Shown here in pieces: positions 57,701 to 64,000 of a stretch of DNA of 64,000 bases. The position numbers were made by a program, and so were the translations under genes. The notes below the pieces were generated by a model. It was not told where the DNA came from. It saw only the letters and a program-made list of their open reading frames with translations, and ran no database searches. Numbering within the stretch: position 1 is the first letter of the stretch; every line of letters starts with the position of its first letter. Origin of the DNA: Gymnothorax reevesii (taxonomy: Eukaryota; Chordata; Actinopteri; Anguilliformes; Muraenidae); the NCBI GenBank assembly GCA_029721435.1, contig CM056583.1, positions 70,054,120 through 70,118,119 of the forward strand. The letters are read 5' to 3'.

Positions 57701-60700
57701 CCACAGAACACGCCGTTGCTTCTGGATCATGCTCAACAATGGCTTCCTTTTTGCATCATAGAGTTTTAGGTGGCATCTGGGGATGACACGGCAGACTGTG
57801 TTTATAGACAGTGGTTTCTTGAAGTATTCCTGGGCCCATTTAGTAATGTCAATGACAGAATCATGCCGGTGAGTGATGTAGTGGCGTCTGAGGGCCTGAC
57901 GATCACGGGCATCCAGTAAAGGTCTTCGGCCTTGTCCCTCACGCACAGAGATTTTTCCAGTTTCTCTGAATCTTTTGATGATGTTATGCACTGTTGATGA
58001 TGAGACCTTCAAAGCCTTTGCAATGTGACTTTGAGGAACATTGTTTTTAAAGTATTCCACAATTTTTTGCACAAGCCTTCACAGGTTGAAAAGCCTCTGG
58101 CCATCTTTACTTCTGAGAGACTCAGCTGCTCTCAGACATCCCTTTCATAGCCAATCATGTTACACACCTGATGCAAGTTAACTTAATTACTTGCTAAATG
58201 TTCTTTCAGCTGTTTCTCTTATATATACTCAGTCCATATGAAAACGCACCTCTCACGGAATCTGGAATAGCTGCACGGATTGATATCTGAAGTATATACG
58301 TATGATGCATTTGAGATAATGAATGATTTAAGAAGACATGAAAACATCATTCAGTTTCATTTACGACAATGTTAATGCGCGAGAGAGGTTTAACTGGAGT
58401 AGGGGTCAAACAGGAAATTCAATAACGGGTGTGACCGCCATTTGCATTGACACATGCGGTGCATCGTCGTCGCATGGAGTTGATCAGTCTCTCGATAGTG
58501 TTCTGAGGGATAGCATTCCACTCCTGAACAAGGGCATCCTCAAGTTCTCGGATGTTGTCCATCTGGCGTCGACGTGAAAGACGTCGTCCAAATTCATCCC
58601 ATAAGTGCTCGATAGGGGAGAGGTCAGGTGACAGAGCTGGCCACTGAAGCACGGGGATGTTCTGCTGTGCAAGGTACTGCATGGACACCCTTGCAGTGTG
58701 TTCCCTAGCATTGTCCTGTTGGAACCTGTGGACATCGTGGTGTTGGTTGAAGAACGGCACAACATGGTTCTGCAGCACCTGGTCCCGGTAGTAGACGCCG
58801 TTCACCCTTCCTTTGCAGATATGGAGAGGGGTTCTGTGACGGTAGCTTATTCCACCCCACACCATAACGCTGCCACTACCCCAACGGTCCGTTTGAACGA
58901 CACAATCGGCGTTAGAACGTTCACCACGTCTCCGCCAAACACGTATACGGCCATCTGCGTTCCTTAAGTGAAATCGTGACTCGTCAGAAAAGATGACACC
59001 GTGCCATTGTCGTAGTCGCCAATTCTGGTGCCTGTTTGCCCACTGTAGACGCTGGTTTCGGTGACGATCCGTCAATATGGGGCCGAAATAAGGACGTCGT
59101 GCACGCAGGCCTGCAGCTCGCAGACAGTTCCGTACAGTGTTGGGGTGAATGAATCCACGTCGTCCTTGGACTTGAGCAGCCGTTCTTGTCGCTGGTAGTG
59201 TTCGGTCTCGGACATGATCTCGTACGATCTGACGGTCCTGATGTGCCGTTGTCACGCGTTGTTGACCCGGTCGAGGACGGTCCCGAGTGCTCCCCGTTTG
59301 CAGAAACCTTTGATGGAGTCTTGCGATCGTTGTCTGTGCGCAGTGTAGTCGTCTGGCAATTTCCCTGGTGCTGGCGCCAATTTGAAGCATGTTCCCGTTC
59401 AGGGGCTGTAAGTCGCGGCATAGTGTCGACGTTTCACAAGTGTCAGTGAAGAAGTGAAATTTTATTCGGATTCACATGCTTTTAAAGGCAATGTGTGCAC
59501 AAATTCAGAGTGAAATTCATTTTTCCCGTGGTGTGCGTGCAAGATGTTGCGTTTTTGCAAAAAATTGCCTAGCGTTATGGTTAACTTGAAATTCTCGCTT
59601 TTCTTGTACCTGGCATGTCGGGTGACGTCACTGTAGTGTTGTTGTTGTTGTTGTATAAAAATTATATTGAAGTTCATTTGAACTTAAATATTGACTTTTT
59701 TCAAGTGGTGCGTTTTCATTTGTACTCAGTACTGTATATTAATAGCTTTTTCAGCCCTTTTTTGCCTATGACCCAACTTTTTTGAGACCTTGTGCGGGCA
59801 GAAAAATTTGAAATAAGCTCATTTTGTGGATAAAAATGTAAAATGTCTCAGTTTCAACATTTGAAATGTTATCTGTCTTCTATTAAATAACATTGGCTCG
59901 TGATCTGAATTGATTTTATTTACAATTTACACTTTGTCCCAACTATTTCGGAATTGGGGTTGTACTATCCTTTTACTTGATCATCAACATACAACTTGTC
60001 ATTTTAATTTATTTCATTTATATTTTTATCTATTTATATTTTATCTGTTTGCTTGTTTTGGATTTGTACCAGGTAATAGAACACGAGCATGCAGTGAATA
60101 AGATCTCGTTCATTGCGCGGGACGTGACGGATAACCGGGCCTTTGGTTATGTATGTGGTGCCGAGGGCCAGCATCAGTTTTTTGCCATAAAAACTGCCCA
60201 GCAGGTAAGAGGCACTGCTGCATGAGAAAATCTTCTCAACTGAAATCACTGAGGCAAACAGTACTTGTTCTGCATGCTTAAAAAGCACGTCCTATCTCGG
60301 TATTCTCGTAGTTTACATGAATGCATTTGGCTGTCCTATGTAAAAACGACATTCACTTGAATAATTTGAATGTGCTGAGTACAGGCATCCCTTGAGTGTA
60401 GAACAGAAGATTGAATTGTTACATGGAACTTCTTTGCTGTTTGGTAATCAGCAGATGTGGAAAAGGTATACCGATATGCTAACAGGCAAACTGTCGTCTT
60501 TTGTAGGCTGAGCCTCTTGTTATTGACTTGAAAGACCTTTTTGAGTTAATCTTCAACATGAAGAAGAGAGAAGCAGAGGGTCCTAAAAAGGTAAGTGCTT
60601 TTGGAAGGGCACAAGTTTAGCTGAGTTCATTGGTCTTGAAAAAATATTTTACTTGCTGGGCTGCATGTATTTCTTTCTATAGTGGTTAAGTGCTTTCACC

Positions 60701-62239
60701 TTTCATCGGGCTGTTTCATTAGATCTTGAATATACAGAATAGCCTTATTTTGAAGTGATGGATGTGTCTGAAGTGATTTTCCCCACTAAGCAGATTAATT
60801 ATGCTTGTGCATATGCCACACTGTAAAAATTTAAAACTCAAACTAAAGTCTAGTTTCATCCCTGGGGAGGTTTTTCAACGTTTAGATTAAATATAGAAGT
60901 AATTTGCCTGCTGCTGGTGCATTTGATGGTAATGTATGACCTATTTTGACATCTGCTATGGATTTATGCTTGTAGTTTCTTCACTGCTGGAGGTTACTGT
61001 ACTGTGGCCGAGGTTTTGGATTCTGTCCCACAGAAACTCATATAATTACAGTATGAGTATAAGATGGCTGCATAAACACTGCTGTGCATCAGTCTTGGAA
61101 GTGGCATTCACCCTTTTTGTTAGTGTCTTGGAGTATTATTAGATCATTCTTATTTGTAAAATTCAACTGATTCTAGGCTTTTGACAACTCTTGATTTCAT
61201 CCCAGTCCTTTCACGGTACAAATTTGTGGGATAAACGGTGTAACGCAGCACTTTTCTAAGTTTCAGCTGCCAGAATGACCATAGAAATGGTTAGGAAATG
61301 TCTTGGGGCTTGACCACATTCGTTCTTTTTTGCACTTATTTTATTTGTTCTAGACACTTAATAATGTGACCAGGACTCCCTGCAAGAAGATAACTTGTAT
61401 CTCAGTTGGACCATTCTGGCTTATCAAAGGATAAATTAAATAAAACGGGAATTAAATGTGCTTTTTGTCTTTTCTGCCCCTCATTTAGGAAGAAACTGAT
61501 GGCAAAGTTATAGAGGTGAGTTTTATATTCTGTTGTCATATTATTTTGCTTATGTTTTCATGTGCTTTGATATTACTGTGATTTCTCAATTTATTTATTT
61601 TTTTTATTTTTTTCCCCAGAATGGTGGTGATTCATTGCCCAGTACAGAAGGCCAGCAGGCTAAAGTAAGTTTCATTTTAATTTCAGAATATTTGTTAACA
61701 AGGTCTATGGTGTCTGTAGAATGTGTCAACCTTCAGATGCATTATGAAATTTCAGATCAAATTTGTACTGCGACAAAACTGGAGAGTGGACTTTAGTGTC
61801 ATATAAAGTCTCTTTTTAGGAGATGGTCTCATGGAGATTCAAATTCTACTGTCAGGAAACTAAGTCGATATTCTGCATTCTCTGTGATCGCTCCACATCT
61901 GTTCCCCAAACTCCACTCCCAGGCCTCCCCCTACCTCCCTACATCATGGATGACGGCTCATAGTTTTGCTCTTCACATGGCTTTCATCAAATATAGACAT
62001 AAATCTCACATCGCATTCCTACGCTAAAGGCCATGTTCTGCATAGCCCACTGAATAAACTGGTTATCAAAGACCACTAAGCACACAAATGTCAAGGAGGA
62101 TAACATTGGTTTAAAGAAGATTTTCTGAAATGTTCTTTCAGTATCAACATTTTGCCTCATTTTTTTCACTTTACAGAGCTTTGAACATCTGAACTTGTTT
62201 GGAGATGTGTCGACCCCGCCTGATTTACACTCCCCTTCA
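45688..62239 (+). CDS. DAB2: DAB2 (Disabled-2), first eight coding exons, partial gene
   Basis: DAB2 is a cytoplasmic clathrin adaptor that binds NPxY tails of LDL-receptor-family proteins and phosphoinositides through its PTB domain. Exons: 45688-45772, 56452-56591, 56684-56782, 60073-60204, 60507-60590, 61489-61515, 61620-61664 and 62177-62239; all have AG/GT borders and compatible phases (about 225 residues). Residues 1-29 are a Lys/Arg-rich leader (SRKERKK); the PTB runs from about residue 34 to 175 ([78 protein letters not shown]). The linker then reaches [15 protein letters not shown], where human DAB2 has DLFGDMSTPPD. The NPF, DPF and myosin VI-binding parts lie beyond the window. The KGDGV and KLIGIDDVP wording favours DAB2 over DAB1. 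Confidence 0.95.
46191..47697 (-). mobile_element. Tc1/mariner-like element in DAB2 intron 1
   Basis: The ends TACAAAACCCAAAACCAGTG and their inverted copy at 47658-47697 define a 1.5-kb element; TA lies at both borders. It is of the same family as 4118-5637. The minus-strand transposase occupies about 46416-47335 but is broken. Confidence 0.85.
46416..47335 (-). pseudogene. Tc1 transposase, broken, DD34E type
   Basis: The N-terminal HTH is seen as [19 protein letters not shown] and [12 protein letters not shown]; a frameshift follows near 47225. The rest reads [31 protein letters not shown], then [31 protein letters not shown] and [14 protein letters not shown]. There are 34 residues between the QQD aspartate and the PIE glutamate. 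The stretch from the first catalytic region directly to VMVWG is about 35 residues shorter than in full Tc1 proteins, an internal deletion near 46860. The frame from 46901 to 46416 is open for 161 codons. No active enzyme is expected. Confidence 0.82.
47698..51560. other. DAB2 intron 1, no exon seen
   Basis: Intron sequence. 50410-50560 is a dispersed repeat with CCCCGGACGACAAGTCGGGC and CGCCGCGTCTG, resembling 31905-32040. A short AAT run is at 50655. No coding exon or RNA gene was recognised. Confidence 0.5.
52349..53150. mobile_element. Candidate GGGTCATTCC-type element, tentative
   Basis: The left end GGGTCATTCCACGTCAAATC (52350) is close to the termini at 37076 and 62659. A possible right end, ATTTGACGTGTATGATCATC near 53135, is only a loose match on the other strand. 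The inside is AT-rich and non-coding. Confidence 0.35.
53534..54600. mobile_element. Foldback Tc1 derivative
   Basis: The left arm (GCGGCAAATTGAAGAATTGA ... CCAGTGAGGCATGAGAGGAA) is mirrored at the right (TTCCTCTGGTGCCTCACTGG ... TCAATTCTTCAATTTGCCGC). A second inverted pair lies further in: GGTTACAGCCTGTACGTGAC near 54038 against GTCACGTACAGGCTGTAACC near 54343. The plus strand around 53905-54095 reads [20 protein letters not shown], a Tc1 transposase HTH linker (GRPR-like). The element is therefore two head-to-head Tc1 5' ends with no catalytic part. Confidence 0.65.
55291..56451. other. DAB2 intron 1 end; faint repeat coding remnant at 55955-56135
   Basis: In plus frames 55955-56135 reads [20 protein letters not shown], a stop, then [20 protein letters not shown]. 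This looks like part of a dispersed fish repeat with protein-coding history, of unknown function. The last 50 bases are the T-rich tract and acceptor of DAB2 exon 2. Confidence 0.35.
56452..56591 (+). CDS. DAB2: DAB2 coding exon 2 (PTB start)
   Basis: Acceptor CTGTTTTGCAG, donor TTGAAG|GTAAAC. It encodes [19 protein letters not shown], then [20 protein letters not shown] and DSMMKLK, the start of the PTB fold. Confidence 0.96.
56684..56782 (+). CDS. DAB2: DAB2 coding exon 3 (PTB)
   Basis: Acceptor GCTTTCAG, donor GGG|GTGAGT. The exon has 33 codons: [20 protein letters not shown] then [13 protein letters not shown]. It is only 93 bases from exon 2, an intron near the minimum length. Confidence 0.96.
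57121..58072 (-). pseudogene. Tc1 transposase of the outer element, broken
   Basis: The minus frame from 58072 reads [40 protein letters not shown] (HTH), then [20 protein letters not shown] and [21 protein letters not shown] frame problem occurs at the first catalytic region, where [19 protein letters not shown] appears. [19 protein letters not shown] follows, then a shift, then [16 protein letters not shown] and a stop. The C-terminal Glu region is not readable. It is related to the 46191 element. Confidence 0.82.
58228..59729 (-). mobile_element. Inner Tc1-like element with a long open transposase
   Basis: Termini read TACTCAGTCCATATGAAAAC at 58226 and, from the other side, TACTGAGTACAAATGAAAAC; CGCACC follows in both. 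TA is present on both sides (58226-58227 and 59730-59731). The element is about 1.5 kb, the usual Tc1 size, and carries one 323-codon open frame. It sits inside another Tc1, so it is the younger insertion. Confidence 0.9.
58419..59390 (-). CDS. Tc1 transposase, nearly intact (323 codons open)
   Basis: Cut-and-paste transposase. Residues 1-60 form the first HTH ([20 protein letters not shown]) with a GRPR-type hook ([10 protein letters not shown]); a second HTH region follows ([19 protein letters not shown]). The catalytic triad is visible: [10 protein letters not shown] near residue 134 (first Asp), [14 protein letters not shown] near 223 (second Asp) and [11 protein letters not shown] near 260 (Glu), with 34 residues between the last two (DD34E). 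The frame is open to the TAA/TGA end at 58419. Upstream, [12 protein letters not shown] (59421-59386) lies in another frame, so the usual first dozen residues have been separated by a small deletion; translation from the Met at 59390 would lack them. It is one of the few intact-looking transposon genes here. Confidence 0.88.
   Translation of the reverse strand: MLQIGASTREIARRLHCAQTTIARLHQRFLQTGSTRDRPRPGQQRVTTAHQDRQIVRDHVRDRTLPATRTAAQVQGRRGFIHPNTVRNCLRAAGLRARRPYFGPILTDRHRNQRLQWANRHQNWRLRQWHGVIFSDESRFHLRNADGRIRVWRRRGERSNADCVVQTDRWGSGSVMVWGGISYRHRTPLHICKGRVNGVYYRDQVLQNHVVPFFNQHHDVHRFQQDNAREHTARVSMQYLAQQNIPVLQWPALSPDLSPIEHLWDEFGRRLSRRRQMDNIRELEDALVQEWNAIPQNTIERLINSMRRRCTACVNANGGHTRY
60073..60204 (+). 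CDS. DAB2: DAB2 coding exon 4 (PTB core)
   Basis: Acceptor TTTGTACCAG, donor CAG|GTAAGA. Forty-four codons: [44 protein letters not shown]. This carries the strand and helix that bind NPxY peptides. Confidence 0.97.
60507..60590 (+). CDS. DAB2: DAB2 coding exon 5 (PTB end)
   Basis: Acceptor CTTTTGTAG, donor AAAAAG|GTAAGT. Twenty-eight codons: [20 protein letters not shown] then REAEGPKK; the helix closes the PTB domain and begins the charged linker. Confidence 0.96.
60591..61488. other. DAB2 intron 5, nothing else seen
   Basis: AT-rich intron with no recognisable repeat or RNA gene. Confidence 0.6.
61489..61515 (+). CDS. DAB2: DAB2 coding exon 6 (27-nt microexon)
   Basis: TCATTTAG acceptor and GAG|GTGAGT donor bound nine codons, EETDGKVIE, in phase 0. 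The short, in-frame exon matches the charged linker after the PTB domain; its length allows skipping without a frame change. Confidence 0.85.
61620..61664 (+). CDS. DAB2: DAB2 coding exon 7 (45 nt)
   Basis: TTTTCCCCAG acceptor, AAA|GTAAGT donor, fifteen codons [15 protein letters not shown] in phase 0. It corresponds to the variable linker in mammalian DAB2. Confidence 0.88.
61665..62176. other. DAB2 intron 7, nothing else seen
   Basis: Intron sequence without a recognisable repeat or gene. Confidence 0.6.
62177..62239 (+). CDS. DAB2: DAB2 coding exon 8 (63 nt, DLFGD-like motif)
   Basis: CACTTTACAG acceptor, TCA|GTAAGT donor. Twenty-one codons, [20 protein letters not shown] then S. It aligns with DLFGDMSTPPDLNSP of human DAB2. 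The following exons are outside the window. Confidence 0.95.
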
Positions 62240-62989
62240 GTAAGTCGCGGCAGTAGCACTCATCAAGACTTTGTGTTCCAGATGCAAAAACATCGATACT
62301 CTCACGAACCAATGAATTTCCATGGTATATTTGGTGCATGCTAATGTGTATATACTATTTAAAAAATACATTTGACTTATTTGCTAATTTGATCAGCTGT
62401 AGTCCTGGGCATTCACAGACAATACCATGCCTGTGTTGACCTTTTAAAATAGGCAGAAATTTGACCTCAGAAACCTGATGATTCAGTTTAATTCTGTAAA
62501 ACCACTTTAGTGATTTTTTTTTTTTTTTTTTGGGATCATGTGGAGAATGCATAAAAAAGCTAAAACACTACCCACTGCCCTCGAGGATGCTTCATATTAT
62601 TCACAATTTGCAGTCGAACACAAAGAACAGATGTTCCCAGTGGCGCATTTTCATATTTGGTTATTCCATGCCAACTCACTAACAGGTACCCCGGTGAGCC
62701 CCTCAGAATCAGTAGAAAAAAATTAATGTCCATTTCTCTGTATGACAGTGATAAATGATCTGGGTGATTTCACATGGAATGACCTTATTGGTCTTGAAAT
62801 GACTCACCCATCTGAAACAGGATGAAAATTTGTAATCGATGTGTGATTCTTAAAGAAATTCTGTCATTGCTCCGAACCTTCTATACTAAGAGGCATTAAA
62901 ATGCGGCAACCTAAACCTTCTGCTTTTAAATGGTATGAAGGAATTTTTAAAACAAAATGTATTGGTAGCAAATTTTAACAGCTTTATGG
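62240..62989. other. DAB2 intron 8, mostly without features
   Basis: A poly-T tract at 62514-62532 and a small inverted-end element (62659-62790) are the only structures seen. Confidence 0.55.
62659..62790. mobile_element. Short MITE with GGTCATTCC-type ends
   Basis: GGTTATTCCATGCCAACTCAC at the left is matched on the other strand at the right by AAGGTCATTCCATGTGAAAT. About 130 bp, non-coding. The ends are close to those at 37076/40976 and 52350. Confidence 0.6.
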
Positions 62990-64000
62990 ACAGATTTCTT
63001 AATGAAGACCTGACAATTTATAAAATCAGACATCCTCTCGGATCATGTGGCAAACAGCAGTAATAAGGTGTGTGTCCACCGTTTGCTGCTCGCAGTGCCT
63101 GATGGGTGTCACAAAGGTCACCAAATTATCACTCTGACTCTGTGGCATCTGATCCCACTCTGCCTCAGAGCAGCACATAGCTCATTGTAAGTTGTGGGAG
63201 GGTGATCCTGATGGAGAACTCACTGATCCAGAATGTTCAATGGTCTTCATGTCTGGCGAATAAGGAGGTCATATAACACCCTTATGTTATCAGGGTCCAG
63301 GTGGTGCTTGGTAGTCTTTGCTGCGTGAGGACGAGCATTGTCATCCGTGAAGATGACGCGATGGTTTTGGCAGATGTGGGGCACAGTATGTGGTTCCAAG
63401 ATCTCATCCACATAGCGTTGTGCGGTCAGTGGTCCATCAACAAATACCAGTGGAGACCTCCAGCCATACCCTATAGCTGCCAACACCATCACACACGACC
63501 GCTGCTGTATTGATCCATCTGCACAATACATGGATCAGCAAACCATACACCTTGTCTCTGGCACACTCTGCCTCCCATCATCGCAATTGAGCGCGAATCG
63601 TTACTTAAAATAATGTCAATGGCGTCACGATTTGTCCGATTTCTGTTGGAATGCGCCTTCCCCCACTGATGACGAGTTGGACGTCTGTGATCCTTCAGGA
63701 CCGTCGCAACATGCGCTCTAAATGAAGAGATGCCTTCATATCGGAGCTGTCCTCGCTCTTTACAGGAGTTGATGTGGGTGCAGCGTCTTCCAGGAGCTTC
63801 CAAGAAAGCGGTCTCTGAGATGCATCACACGAATGTGATGGTCCTGTGCACACACGGTCAGGACATGGCTGTTCAGGCATGAAACGGTCACACGATGCAC
63901 TCGGAAGTGCCCTGCGACTCCCGCTGTTTTAAGTCCGGCCATCGGCATTCTGACTGCCTGATTCCTGTTTTGTTGCGGCAGTTGTGGCATCGCGACTTTT
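62990..64000 (-). mobile_element. Tc1-like element, decayed, cut by right window edge
   Basis: Minus-strand pieces of a Tc1 transposase: VAGHFRVHRVTVSCL and QDHHIRVMHLRDRFLGSSW near 63780-63990 (HTH and linker), FRAHVATVLKDHRRPTRHQW and FADPCIVQMDQYSS near 63490-63740, VMVLAAIGYGWRSPLVFVDG, YVDEILEPHTVPHI and FTDDNARPHAA (second catalytic Asp) in 63247-63531, then IEHSGSVSSPSGSPSHNLQ with a stop and HLITAVCHMIREDV at 63030. Several frame changes show it is dead. Left terminus not found. Confidence 0.78.

Larger units (their letters stand above)
56892..59964 (-). mobile_element. Tc1-like element in DAB2 intron 3, holding a second Tc1
   Basis: The left end AATTCTGAAATAGTCGGGAC and the right end, reversed, AATTCCGAAATAGTTGGGAC define the element, each followed by A(A/G)AGTGTAAATTGT(G/A)AATAAAATC. 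Its transposase (57121-58100, minus) is broken. A second, better-preserved Tc1 (58228-59729) is inserted in its 5' region. Apart from the insert, the element is about 1.57 kb. Confidence 0.85.

Overview
This window is vertebrate nuclear DNA, most likely from a teleost fish. It is AT-rich and intron-containing, with widely spaced single-copy exons and many fish-type repeats: several Tc1/mariner elements (DD34E where the motif can be read), a Gypsy chromovirus, Penelope-like retroelements, a 5S-derived SINE, tRNA-derived SINEs and a piggyBac-type MITE. I see no bacterial or viral gene organisation. Most short open frames here are chance or transposon frames.

Two real host genes are present, and both run off the window. 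On the minus strand at 5724-7746 are the first five coding exons of complement component C9: signal peptide, thrombospondin type-1 repeat, LDL-receptor class A repeat and the start of the MACPF part. On the plus strand at 45688-62239 are the first eight coding exons of DAB2 (Disabled-2): an N-terminal lysine-rich leader, the whole PTB domain and the start of the linker, about 225 residues. The genes are head to head, about 38 kb apart.

Layout. 1-5640: stacked transposons inside a C9 intron (a Tc1 holding an LTR-like insert, a second Tc1 holding a Penelope-like palindrome with a 15-bp target duplication, and a third Tc1). 5724-7746: C9 exons. 8764-13900: a damaged minus-strand Gypsy chromovirus whose 3' LTR contains a solo LTR and whose pol is interrupted by a tRNA-like/Penelope-like insert. 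15206-15539: a CGTG-rich MITE. 16424-17459: a second solo LTR of the same family. 18009-18308: a TTAA-flanked piggyBac MITE. 18505-18895 and 30890-31225: tRNA-headed SINEs. 31255-31747: a 5S SINE. 36268-40977: short palindromes, a SWIM/YqaJ-like coding fragment and GGGTCATTCC inverted termini. 43975-45150: a decayed Tc1. 45589-62239: DAB2, with introns holding Tc1 elements, a foldback and a nested pair containing a long, nearly intact transposase. 62990-64000: another Tc1, cut by the window edge.

The host genes have no operon-like relationship: C9 is a terminal complement pore subunit and DAB2 an endocytic adaptor. Their adjacency is a known vertebrate synteny (human 5p13). The strongest leads are the Penelope-like inverted pairs with hammerhead-like motifs, the two solo LTRs with exact target duplications, the GGGTCATTCC family with its SWIM/YqaJ-like cargo fragment, and the nearly intact Tc1 transposase in a DAB2 intron. 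All transposon borders were read by eye; unless a target duplication is quoted they are approximate.
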